From contig JAQCJA010000117.1 of NCBI GenBank assembly GCA_027593305.1, positions 1 to 10,918 on the forward strand: 10,918 bases of DNA. Direction: 5' to 3'. This document shows positions 1 to 6,925 of this stretch, piece after piece. Positions within the stretch are counted from its first letter, which is position 1. Every line of letters begins with the position of its first letter. This DNA comes from a bacterium. GTDB lineage: Bacteria > Latescibacterota > UBA2968 > UBA8231. The position numbers and the translations under genes were made by a program. The notes under the pieces are model-generated. The model did not search any database, was not told the DNA's origin, and saw only the letters and a program-made list of their open reading frames with translations.

Positions 1-631
1 GCAGGCCATCGCCGTACACGGGGAGCGGCTTGTCATCAATGGCGTTGGTCACGTAGAGCGGGACACGTTTCTCCGGGTACTGATAGGGGCCGATATTGTT
101 TGACGCCCGGGTCACCACGGTAGGGATCCCGTGACTCAGATGGAAAGCTCGAACCAGCAGTTCGGCACTTGCTTTTGTTGCGGCATACGGGTTGCGTGGC
201 TCCAGCGGAAAACTCTCATCCCACTGCCCTTCGGCGATGCTGCCATAGACTTCGTCGGTGCTGATATGGTGGAAGCGCTCGATGCCGTGGCGGCGGGCGG
301 CGTCCAGCAGCACATAGGGGCCGTTGACGTTGGTATGGAGAAAGTCGGCACTGCCGAGTATGCTGCGATCGACGTGGCTCTCTGCAGCAAAATTGACGAT
401 GCAGTCCGCTGCGGCAACCAGTGGCTCGACAGTGGCGACATCGGTAATGTCGCCATGCACAAAGCGGTAGCGCTCGTCGTCAGCGATATCAGCCAGATTG
501 GCCGGATTGCCGGCATAGGTCAGTTTGTCGATGTTGATCACCCGGTAGTCGGGGTATTGGCGCAGGATGCGGCGGACAAAATTGGCGCCAATAAAACCAC
601 AACCGCCCGTGATCAACAGAGTCTTCGTCAT
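1..631 (-). CDS. rmlB: dTDP-glucose 4,6-dehydratase (3' end outside window)
   Basis: Converts dTDP-D-glucose to dTDP-4-keto-6-deoxy-D-glucose, the second step of dTDP-L-rhamnose synthesis for O-antigen or other surface glycans; cytosolic extended short-chain dehydrogenase. The first 210 residues are visible. They show an N-terminal NAD-binding Rossmann motif TGGCGFIG (residues 8-15), the DKLTYAGN stretch (35-42) typical of RmlB, NFAAESHVD (80-88), the catalytic triplet T124-D125-E126 in STDEVYG, and Y148xxxK152 in NPYAATK. NNIGPYQYPEK (177-187) and LPVYGDG (202-208) also fit. The family is about 350 residues, so some 140 C-terminal residues lie off the left edge. The ATG at 631 is preceded by AAGGGA, a fair ribosome-binding site, 14 bp after the ugd stop, so the two are probably one transcript. 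Other rml genes may follow to the left (inference). Confidence 0.96.
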   Translation of the reverse strand, partial: MTKTLLITGGCGFIGANFVRRILRQYPDYRVINIDKLTYAGNPANLADIADDERYRFVHGDITDVATVEPLVAAADCIVNFAAESHVDRSILGSADFLHTNVNGPYVLLDAARRHGIERFHHISTDEVYGSIAEGQWDESFPLEPRNPYAATKASAELLVRAFHLSHGIPTVVTRASNNIGPYQYPEKRVPLYVTNAIDDKPLPVYGDGL

Positions 632-645
632 CGGTTCCCTTCGGC

Positions 646-2019
646 TCAGCCCCGCGGCGTGAAACGCCCTGGCAGGATCCAGTCGGCGGCAGTTTCGACT
701 GCGTCTCCCGGACTTCTGCGGGGTCTGCCTACACTGACATAGTCAAACCCCAGTTCCGCCATTTCCCGAGGGTCGTAAACGTTGCGGCAGTCGAGCAGTC
801 GTGGTGAGCCCAGGGCTGTCTGGATGCGGGGCAGGTCCATATTGCGGAATTCGTTCCACTCCGTCATGAGCACCAGAACATCGGCGCCCGCCGCCGCAGT
901 GTACGGATCATCGAAGCAGATCAGCGCCGGGAACAGTTTTCGGGCGTGGTCCATGGCGACCGGGTCATAGGCCCGGACTATCGCCCCCTCCTGCAACAGG
1001 ATGTCGATCATCTCCATTGCCGGCGCCTCGCGCAGGTCGTCCGTATCCGGCTTGAAAGACAGGCCCAGAATGCAGACGGTCTGCCCTGCAAAGCTGCCGA
1101 TCAGGGCGCGCAGCTTCTCGACCATACGCCGACGCTGCTTCACGTTGCTCGCATCGATGGCCTGCACAACGGGGGCGTCCACACCAGCTCTGCGCGCTGT
1201 TGCCGCCAGGCCCTGCACGTCTTTGGGAAAGCAGCTGCCGCCATAGCCGGCGCCGGCATAGAGATTGCGTGGGCCGATACGCATATCCAGACCCATGCCG
1301 CGGGCCACGGCGGAAACGTCGGCGTCGAAAGCTTCGCAGATATTGGCGATCTCATTGATGAAGGAGATCTTCGCTGCGAGCATCGCATTGGAAGCGTACT
1401 TGATCATCTCAGCGCTCTGCACGTCGGTCAACACCATGGGCACGTCGCTCTGGTACAACGGCCGATAGACATCGATCACAGCCTCGAGGGCGCGGCGGCT
1501 CGAGGCACCGATGACGACACGGTCGGGGTGCATGAAGTCGTCGATGGGCTACCCTTCCCGCAGGAACTCGGGATTGGAGACGACATCGATATCGGCGTCC
1601 GGTCGCACTTCGGCGATGATGGCTCCCACCTCATCGCCGGTGCCGACAGGGACTGTCGACTTGTTGACGACGATCTTGTAGTCCTCCATGTACTGACCGA
1701 TGGAACGGGCCGCGGCATGTACATAGGACATGTCCACTTCGCCCGTGGGCAGCGACGGCGTACCGACACAGATGAAGACGATTTCGCAGGATTTGATGGC
1801 AAAGGCGATATCCGTGGAGAACGAGAGACGACCACGGTCGCGATTGCGCCCCATCAATTCCTCGAGCCCCGGCTCGTATATCGGCACCTCGCCGCCACGC
1901 AGTCGCTCGATCCGTGGCGCGTCGATATCGACGCAGACGACGGCGTTGCCGAAGTCGGCCAGACATGCACCGGACACCAGACCGACGTACCCGGTGCCCA
2001 TCACACAGATTCGTTTCAC
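646..2019 (-). pseudogene. ugd: UDP-glucose 6-dehydrogenase interrupted by an in-frame TAG
   Basis: Family role: oxidises UDP-glucose to UDP-glucuronate with two NAD+, supplying precursors for capsule, exopolysaccharide or lipid A modification. The frame has 458 codons including the final TGA and one internal TAG at codon 157. Before the stop are the NAD-binding GTGYVGLV (8-15), VGTPS and the catalytic-Glu motif NPEFLREG (149-156). After it come DDFMHPDRVVIG, the substrate Lys in AEMIKYASNA (K207), the nucleophile in GGSCFPKD (C263), and LSFKPDTDDLREAP. All key residues survive and no frameshift exists; only TAG breaks it. Read literally, the gene gives a 156-residue fragment (1549-2019) and a possible 295-residue fragment from the ATG at 1533, neither a whole enzyme. 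The start is GTG at 2019, with GGAG 10 nt upstream. A C-terminal tail of about 30 residues seems longer than usual. It could be a recent nonsense mutation or a base-call error. Confidence 0.88.
1549..1551 (-). other. In-frame amber codon in ugd
   Basis: The minus-strand codons read GAA GGG TAG CCC ATC GAC, so TAG replaces the residue right after the conserved FLREG. One base change, for example TCG (Ser) to TAG, would explain it. TAG also ends argC (3003-3005), the GT2 gene (4956-4958) and modA (10114-10116), so it is a real stop in this genome. Confidence 0.85.
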
Positions 2020-2120
2020 GGGGTCAGGACTCCACGCAAGAGCTCACGGGGCATCAGCGCCGCAGCAAGAACCCTCAGAAGATGCCGGGGCACGATACGA
2101 ACCGGGTTGCCGCGCAACAG

Positions 2121-2149
2121 GTTATGCGATGCCGAACACAAGCTTTGAA
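2121..2149 (-). promoter_or_regulatory. Possible sigma70-type promoter for ugd-rmlB
   Basis: On the minus strand, TTCAAA (2149-2144, 4/6 to TTGACA) and CATAAC (2126-2121, 4/6 to TATAAT) are 17 bp apart, in the 154-bp gap between the tatD-like stop and the ugd start. It would leave a leader of about 100 nt. The gap also holds a small hairpin, GTTGC-3 nt-GCAAC (2106-2118), without a T-run. Matches of this quality occur by chance, so this is only a candidate. Confidence 0.25.
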
Positions 2150-2173
2150 GGGTAACGTGAGACGACGATTTCG

Positions 2174-2983
2174 TCAACGCACCGACCGTTGCGGCCGTGC
2201 CGCCCGCCCGTAGTCGGTGGCTCCCTGCGGGCCCAGATAACGACGCAGGTTTCGCCCCAGTTGTTCCGCAAGAGTCTCCAGCGAGACACCCCGGAGACGG
2301 GCGAGTTTCTCGGCGACTTCGCGGACGCGCCGTGGATGCCCCGGGACACCACCCACAGGGACGGGTGCATCACTCTCCAGCAGCAGCAGATCGGCGGCGA
2401 TTTCGCCGGCGACGGCCGCCGCCTGATCGTTGGTCAGAATCGCGGGCCCTGCCGAAACGAAGATGCCTTCGTCGTTGCAGATATGGACGAGTTTCGTGGA
2501 TTCCGTGAACCAGTGCATCTGGGCGGCCAATCCCGTCTCGCGATGGAAGGTGATGGCGTGCTCCAGTGTTTGCCGCAGGCACCGGCGGGAATGCAGATTC
2601 ACCGGCTTGGCGTGTCGCTCGGCGATGTCGAAATGACATTCCAGCACGTGCATCTGCTCGGCCTGCTGCTCGGCGTTGGTGGCCCACTTGTGATCCAGAC
2701 CCGTTTCGCCGATGACGGCAGCCTCCGGGGCATGCTCCGCCAGCAGCGCCAGATCCACAGTCAGAGCGTCAAGACCGCGTTCGGTGACGGTACACGGGTG
2801 GATGCCCAACCCCGGCAGAACGCGACCGGGGAAGCGCCGCGCCAGTTCGAGGACCGCGCGCATGGAACCGGCTTCCTGGGCGACGGCGACGACGGTGGTT
2901 ACACCGACGCCTGCCGCTTCCTCCAGAGCGCTGTCGCCCAGTTGGTCCAGATGGCAATGGGTGTCGGCAAACTCGAGAGGCAC
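2174..2983 (-). CDS. TatD-family metal-dependent hydrolase
   Basis: Predicted cytosolic TIM-barrel amidohydrolase of the TatD family, whose members act as DNases, in RNA or DNA quality control, or as D-aminoacyl-tRNA deacylase-like enzymes; the substrate cannot be read from sequence. It has 269 residues, normal length. All expected metal-site motifs are present: DTHCHLD (H9, H11), GIHP (60-63), GETGLD (E93), NLHSR (H131), MHWF (H157) and ESDAP (D205). In many relatives the last motif reads ETDxP, so Ser204 is a mild change. The start is GTG at 2983, chosen because the protein then begins a few residues before the DTHCH motif as in homologues; GGAG lies about 12 nt upstream. It begins 19 bp after the argC stop, so the two are probably co-transcribed. 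A functional link to arginine synthesis is not obvious. Confidence 0.9.
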   Translation of the reverse strand: MPLEFADTHCHLDQLGDSALEEAAGVGVTTVVAVAQEAGSMRAVLELARRFPGRVLPGLGIHPCTVTERGLDALTVDLALLAEHAPEAAVIGETGLDHKWATNAEQQAEQMHVLECHFDIAERHAKPVNLHSRRCLRQTLEHAITFHRETGLAAQMHWFTESTKLVHICNDEGIFVSAGPAILTNDQAAAVAGEIAADLLLLESDAPVPVGGVPGHPRRVREVAEKLARLRGVSLETLAEQLGRNLRRYLGPQGATDYGRAARPQRSVR

Positions 2984-3002
2984 TTGGTTCCAGGCGCTCC
3001 GG

Positions 3003-3995
3003 CTAGGCCGTCAGTCCTGTGGCCTCGTCGAAGCCGAGCATGAGATTGAGGCACTGCACGGCGTTGCCCGAGGCGCCCTTGCCGAGATTGTCTTCACGGC
3101 CAACAAGGACCAGACCGATCCGCGGGTCACCAAAGACGAACAGATCCAGGCGATTTGTCAGGCTGGCACCGTCGAGATCGAGGAACTGCCCGCCGCGCAG
3201 AAGACCGGCCGCGTCTGCGGGGGATACCGGCTGAACGAAGGGTTCTTCAGCATACCGCGCCTGCCAGACATCATACACTTGCTGAGCCGTCGTTCCCGGA
3301 GAACTCCACGCCGCCCATGGCACTGGGGTACTCGTCAGCATGCCGCAGTAGGTGTGGTCCACAGATGGCACGAACAACGGCGGCTGCAAGGTGCCACTGA
3401 ACTTCTGCATTTCCGCCACATGTTTGTGGGTACCACCCAACCCGTAGAGACACAAGGGCCGCGGCGCGTCGCCCTGTGGGCGCGGCGCGGCCGCCTGGTA
3501 GGCCTCGATCATCTTGCGGCCGCCGCCGGAGTATCCCGATACGGCATTGACCGTGAGTTGCACGTCCGCCCGCAGCAGGCCAGCCTCGATCAATGGGCGC
3601 ACGGCCAGAATGAAGCCGACCGGGTAACAACCGCAGTTGGCCCCCCGGGGGGCGCTACGGATCGCCTGCCGCTGTTCGGGCGACAACTCGGGGATGCCGT
3701 AGACCCAATCGGGTGCCACGCGGCGGGACGTGCTGGTGTCGATCACGCGCGTGCCACTGTGCGGCTCAATGAGGTCGAGAGCCGCCGCCGCAGCGTCATC
3801 AGGAAGGCACAGGATCGCCAGATCGACTTCATTGAGCAGTTGCCGGCGAGTCTCGGTATCCTTGCGCATGTTTTCGGCAATGAGCCGGACGTCGATGTCT
3901 GTGCGGGCCCCGAGCAGATCGCGGATGCGCAATCCGGTGGTCCCCTCCTGGCCGTCGATATAGATGCTGGGACGCTGGCTCAAGGTTACCTTCAT
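3003..3995 (-). CDS. argC: N-acetyl-gamma-glutamyl-phosphate reductase, type 2
   Basis: Third step of arginine (ornithine) synthesis: NADPH-dependent reduction of N-acetyl-glutamyl-5-phosphate to the semialdehyde. It has 330 residues from the ATG at 3995, close to the 310-330 of type 2 ArgC. The N-terminus has the dinucleotide-binding IDGQEGTTGLRI (13-24). The middle has ILCLPDDAA and DTSTSRRV, then the active-site loop GANCGCYPVG with the nucleophile at C123. In most ArgC this loop is NPGCYPTG, so C121 replaces Pro. Further support comes from NAVSGYSGGGRKMIE and the C-terminal DNLGKGASGNAVQ. The frame stays open to 4088, but the first 31 residues of that version have no ArgC character and would span the operator, so the ATG at 3995, preceded by AGGA, is preferred. 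It ends in TAG. A 14-bp GC palindrome (3640-3653) lies just before the active-site codons. Confidence 0.94.
   Translation of the reverse strand: MKVTLSQRPSIYIDGQEGTTGLRIRDLLGARTDIDVRLIAENMRKDTETRRQLLNEVDLAILCLPDDAAAAALDLIEPHSGTRVIDTSTSRRVAPDWVYGIPELSPEQRQAIRSAPRGANCGCYPVGFILAVRPLIEAGLLRADVQLTVNAVSGYSGGGRKMIEAYQAAAPRPQGDAPRPLCLYGLGGTHKHVAEMQKFSGTLQPPLFVPSVDHTYCGMLTSTPVPWAAWSSPGTTAQQVYDVWQARYAEEPFVQPVSPADAAGLLRGGQFLDLDGASLTNRLDLFVFGDPRIGLVLVGREDNLGKGASGNAVQCLNLMLGFDEATGLTA
3640..3653. repeat. 14-bp GC-only palindrome inside argC
   Basis: GCCCCCCGGGGGGC is a perfect inverted repeat with no loop. In argC it encodes part of APRGA just before the active-site NCGCYP. Six-base C and G runs are slippage-prone, but the argC frame is intact on both sides. 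Confidence 0.85.
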
Positions 3996-4007
3996 CCATC
4001 CTGCAGA

Positions 4008-4025
4008 TGTGAATAAATATTCCAA
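4008..4025. promoter_or_regulatory. ARG box 1, putative ArgR operator
   Basis: TGTGAATAAATATTCCAA fits the enterobacterial ARG-box consensus wnTGAATwwwwATTCAnw at every specified position but one (C for A at 4023). It contains the inverted repeat GAATA-AA-TATTC. It lies 13 bp upstream of the argC ATG, inside the AT-rich argC/RluA divergent region, so ArgR with arginine would be expected to block argC transcription. No other sequence of this kind stood out in the window. Confidence 0.8.
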
Positions 4026-4028
4026 ACA

Positions 4029-4046
4029 GACGAATAAACAGTAAGT
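4029..4046. promoter_or_regulatory. ARG box 2, weaker ArgR half-operator
   Basis: GACGAATAAACAGTAAGT starts exactly 3 bp after box 1, the spacing usual for paired ARG boxes bound by one ArgR hexamer. Its left arm CGAAT-AAAC matches well; its right arm AGTAA is degenerate. It overlaps the first possible start codon (4045) of the plus-strand gene, so that gene may also come under arginine control or may start further downstream. Confidence 0.55.
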
Positions 4047-5001
4047 GGTGAATTTCCCTTCGTCAACATCCTGGCTGCCCCGCAGCAATACGGGTTGGCT
4101 CTATCGCGACACGGTGGATGGTGCCGCCAGCGGCTGGACCTGTCTCGAGTTCTATGCCCGTCGATATCGCCACTCCACTGCTGAGCAGTGGCAGCAGCGA
4201 CTGCAGGCCGGGCAGGTCTGTTGTGGTCAGCAGGTGGTCGGTCCGGATACACGCGTGACGGCGGGTGACAGATTGCGCTACCAGCGGCCGCCGTGGACCG
4301 AACCTGCTGCACCGAGGTGGTTCGCCGTGCTGCACGAAGCCGACGATCTGCTGGCGGTGGCCAAACCGGCCGGGTTGCAGGTGTTGCCCGGGGCGCTGTT
4401 CCTGCAGAATACCTTGCTCGATGTGGTGCGCGAAAAGCGTGGTCAGGACTGGGCGCCGGCGCACCGCCTGGGTCGTGGTACGACGGGCATTGTCCTGTTC
4501 GCGCGTACCGAGTCGGTGCGCCGGGGCATCGCCGCTGCGTTTCGTGACGGCGGATTGTGCAAGAGATACCGGGCTCTGGTGCAGGGCCTGGAATTGCCGG
4601 ATCGATGTACCGTCGATCAGCCGATTGGTCGGGTGCCGGATGCCGTCATGGGCAGCATCCACGCCGCCGTCACCGGCGGACGGGCCTCAAGATCCCTCGT
4701 GCGTGTCATCGAGCGCCGACTGGCGAGGGATCAGACCCTGGTTGAGGTGGAGATCCCCACAGGACGACCGCACCAGATCCGCATTCATCTGGCTGCCGCC
4801 GGGCATCCACTGGTCGGCGAGCCACTCTACGGCGTGGGTGGCGTCCGCCGAGCGGACGCGGCGGCAACGGCGGCACGTCCCGGGGACATCGGCTACCATC
4901 TGCACGCCATGTCGGTGACCTGCACGCATCCGGTCACGGGCGACGCCGTGGCCGTCTACTGTCGACCACCGCCGGTGTTACGCTCCGCGGGCCCGGTCTG
5001 A
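4045..5001 (+). CDS. RluA-family pseudouridine synthase-like protein lacking the usual catalytic Asp
   Basis: RluA-type enzymes turn specific uridines of rRNA or tRNA into pseudouridine. This 318-residue protein has an S4-like N-terminal RNA-binding region (about 45-80), the synthase fold with LLAVAKPAGL (102-111), HRLGRGTTGIVLFART (140-155), KRYRALV (173-179), TGRPHQIRIHLAAAGHPLVGEPLYG (239-263, shown for its fold match) and HLHA near the C-terminus. The family motif is HRLD; here residue 143 is Gly (GGT). I recall HRLGRGTSG as the form in a bacterial and plant RluA subgroup, so this is probably a subfamily trait and not a mutation. The start is uncertain: an in-frame TAA ends at 4044, GTG at 4045 or 4048 follows at once with no clear ribosome-binding site, and GTG at 4114 is an alternative. 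Divergent from argC; its last 46 bp overlap the convergent GT2 gene. Confidence 0.88.
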   Translation: MVNFPSSTSWLPRSNTGWLYRDTVDGAASGWTCLEFYARRYRHSTAEQWQQRLQAGQVCCGQQVVGPDTRVTAGDRLRYQRPPWTEPAAPRWFAVLHEADDLLAVAKPAGLQVLPGALFLQNTLLDVVREKRGQDWAPAHRLGRGTTGIVLFARTESVRRGIAAAFRDGGLCKRYRALVQGLELPDRCTVDQPIGRVPDAVMGSIHAAVTGGRASRSLVRVIERRLARDQTLVEVEIPTGRPHQIRIHLAAAGHPLVGEPLYGVGGVRRADAAATAARPGDIGYHLHAMSVTCTHPVTGDAVAVYCRPPPVLRSAGPV

Positions 5002-5939
5002 GCCAGTTCGATTTTCTTGATTCGTGTCAGCGAATCCTCCAGCAGCATACGATTCGTCGCAATCAGATCGGCGACGATGCCCGTGAGGAACATCTGAAAG
5101 CCGGCCAGCAGCAGCACTGCTGACAGGATCACGGACTGGATGTGCAGATCGCCCTGCCCGGCGAACAGCAGGTAGTACAGGAAGCGCAGGCCCAGGGCGA
5201 CGCCCACGGCGAACGTGACAACACCAAAGGCGGCGAAGATCTTCAGCGCCTTGTAGCGAGCATAGGTGCGCAGGGAGATGGAACCCGACTTGAGGACAAA
5301 CTCGCCGACATTGGAAAAAAGACGCGATTCACGGGCCTTGGGATTGGTGCGGATCGGCACAACAACGACGGCCCAGCCATCCTGCCCCGCCTGCACCACA
5401 TGTTCGGCGGTATGATCGAAATCGGTGAACATCGAAATCTTCAGGGCCGTCTCCCGCGTATAGGCGCGGAAACCGGAGGCGACATCGGGGATGTCGAGCC
5501 CGCCAAGACGGGAGATGACGCGGCTGCCGAAAGTCTGCAGGGTGCGTTTGAGGAAACTGAAGTGGCCGATATCGCCGGTGCGGCGGTCGCCGATGACGAG
5601 ATCGGCACGACCTGCGAGAATGGGTTTGACCAGTTCGCGGATGTCGCCCCCGAAGTACTGGTTGTCGCCATCGGTGTTGATGATGATGTCGGCACCAAGA
5701 CGCAGGGCATTGTCGAAGCCGGCCTTGAAGGCATGGCCGAGACCGCGATTCTGCGGGAAGCGCACAATGTGGTCGGCGCCGCATTCGCGGGCCACTTCCG
5801 CGGTGCGATCGGTGGAGCCATCATCGATGATGAGAATCTCGACGCGCTCGAGGCCCTCGATCTCGCGAGGGATGTCGGCGATGGTCGCCGGCAGTGTCTC
5901 TTCCTCGTTGAGACAGGGAATCTGAACAATCAGCTTCAA
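4956..5939 (-). CDS. GT2 family glycosyltransferase with C-terminal membrane anchor
   Basis: Predicted inverting GT-A glycosyltransferase related to polyprenyl-phosphate mannose/glucose synthases; probably transfers a sugar to a lipid carrier at the inner membrane (inference; donor and acceptor unknown). It has 327 residues: IPCLNEEETLP (7-17), IIDDGSTDRT (37-46), NRGLGHAFKAGFDNAL (64-79), the DxD-type metal motif NTDGDNQY (88-95), GDRRTGDIGHFS and SGFRAYTRE (155-163). Two hydrophobic segments follow at about 234-260 and 268-292, then a charged tail. The start is TTG at 5939, overlapping the upstream TGA as TTGA, with AGGAG 8 nt before; the protein then begins right at the KLIVQIPCLNEEE strand as in homologues. 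Longer versions would extend into the upstream gene. It ends with TAG inside the 3' end of the convergent pseudouridine synthase gene. Confidence 0.92.
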   Translation of the reverse strand: MKLIVQIPCLNEEETLPATIADIPREIEGLERVEILIIDDGSTDRTAEVARECGADHIVRFPQNRGLGHAFKAGFDNALRLGADIIINTDGDNQYFGGDIRELVKPILAGRADLVIGDRRTGDIGHFSFLKRTLQTFGSRVISRLGGLDIPDVASGFRAYTRETALKISMFTDFDHTAEHVVQAGQDGWAVVVVPIRTNPKARESRLFSNVGEFVLKSGSISLRTYARYKALKIFAAFGVVTFAVGVALGLRFLYYLLFAGQGDLHIQSVILSAVLLLAGFQMFLTGIVADLIATNRMLLEDSLTRIKKIELAQTGPAERNTGGGRQ

Positions 5940-6814
5940 CCCCAACTCTCCTGTCTGATCTGTGACTTGTCGAGCCCGATTTCGTGTAACAGGACCAACA
6001 TGTTTTCGATGAATCGTGGCGTCGGTTCGACACCCGTTTCCTTCGCCTGGCGGCGTTCCCATGGCAATACACCAGGACCACAGCTGTAGACGAGACAATT
6101 GGATGGGTCCGGCACGTAGCGTGCGATCAGTGCCGCATCCACACGACCCCGCTGGCCCTGGGGCAATATGTCGACAGGATCCTCCCGCGTCAGGCAATGG
6201 ATGATCTCGAGACGATCCGGATGGCGTCGGGCCAGTTCCACAAAGTCGTTGTAGTAGATGATGTCGGCCTTTGTCTTGCTGCTGTAAAGCAGCACGTGGC
6301 GCAGACCATCATCGACATGCAGGCTGTGCTTGATCAGCGCGTAGTTCGGCACGATACCGGAGCCGGCACAGACGTGCAGAATGTTGTCGGTGCGATCGCG
6401 CACGTCATCGGGCAGGGTATAGGAGCCGGCGAACCCCCGGATGACGACACGTGTGCCCGCAGCACAGTTGCGCGTCAGCGAGGGTGACAGCACAGGCGGG
6501 TACTTCGACTCCCCCGGCCAGTAGCGCTCTTCCTTGATCGTCACCAGGATGTGCGGCTCATGCGGCGCAGAACCCATCGAATAGGCTCTCGGCTTTTCGC
6601 GGCTGCCCTTGATCTCTTCCAGATAAGCGATGGTCTGTTGCAGAAAGGCAAACTGGTGCGGATCGATGGTGATGAAGTGCCCCGCCCGATAATCGCGTGC
6701 CTTCGCACCGATATCGAGGAACAACGACGCCGTGTCATGCGTCTCCTCACGCACTTGTGCGACAACGGCCTCGATCTCGCGAACCTTACGGTGTGTCGTG
6801 TCCGCGGGGTTCAC
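5936..6814 (-). CDS. FAD/NAD(P)-binding oxidoreductase, ferredoxin-reductase fold
   Basis: Two-domain flavin reductase that would pass electrons from NAD(P)H through FAD to a partner protein; no 2Fe-2S ferredoxin domain is fused to it. It has 292 residues from the GTG at 6814. The FAD domain shows YRAGHFITI (42-50) and the flavin motif RAYS (76-79) followed by SAPHEP; about 25 residues between them (51-75) look like an insert. The NAD(P) domain shows HVCAGSGIVPN (147-157), LLYSSKT (175-181) and CGPG (245-248), then PWERRQAKETG and PTPRFIE, and it ends at residue 292 (Gly). These features resemble reductase parts of ring-hydroxylating or CoA-ester oxygenases, but the partner is not in the window. 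The start is chosen by homologue-like beginning and GGGG upstream; the frame is open to a TTG at 6898, so a start up to 28 codons earlier is possible. Coupled to the downstream GT2 gene. Confidence 0.88.
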   Translation of the reverse strand: MNPADTTHRKVREIEAVVAQVREETHDTASLFLDIGAKARDYRAGHFITIDPHQFAFLQQTIAYLEEIKGSREKPRAYSMGSAPHEPHILVTIKEERYWPGESKYPPVLSPSLTRNCAAGTRVVIRGFAGSYTLPDDVRDRTDNILHVCAGSGIVPNYALIKHSLHVDDGLRHVLLYSSKTKADIIYYNDFVELARRHPDRLEIIHCLTREDPVDILPQGQRGRVDAALIARYVPDPSNCLVYSCGPGVLPWERRQAKETGVEPTPRFIENMLVLLHEIGLDKSQIRQESWG

Positions 6815-6925
6815 GATGGCCCCTGACTCCTGTCCTGCAGGTGGGCAGGGCTGTCGCACAGGATCCTGCCGTGGATGCGAGAGCTGAATTCGAAGCAACT
6901 GGAAGCGCGCATGAGATCCGGTTCG

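Noticed and set aside
1549..1551. Pyrrolysine insertion or genome-wide TAG recoding
   Set aside because: TAG ends argC, the GT2 gene and modA in this same window, and UGD has no need of an unusual residue at that loop.
2106..2118. Hairpin as terminator of the argC-tatD transcript
   Set aside because: The stem is only 5 bp and no T-run follows on the minus strand.
946..2148. A 400-codon open frame on the plus strand
   Set aside because: It lies antisense over ugd, whose minus-strand protein carries all family motifs; long antisense frames are expected in high-GC DNA and this one has no recognisable domain.
2712..4016. A 434-codon open frame on the plus strand
   Set aside because: It is antisense to the TatD-like and argC genes, is low-complexity in composition and matches no family I recognise.
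5142..6089. A 315-codon plus-strand open frame
   Set aside because: Antisense to the GT2 gene and the end of the reductase; the minus-strand proteins explain the region fully.
6844..6870. Inverted repeat GGCAGG...CCTGCC plus the palindrome CAGGATCCTG as terminator or operator
   Set aside because: Short arms, no T-run and no match to a known operator; such matches are common in GC-rich gaps.
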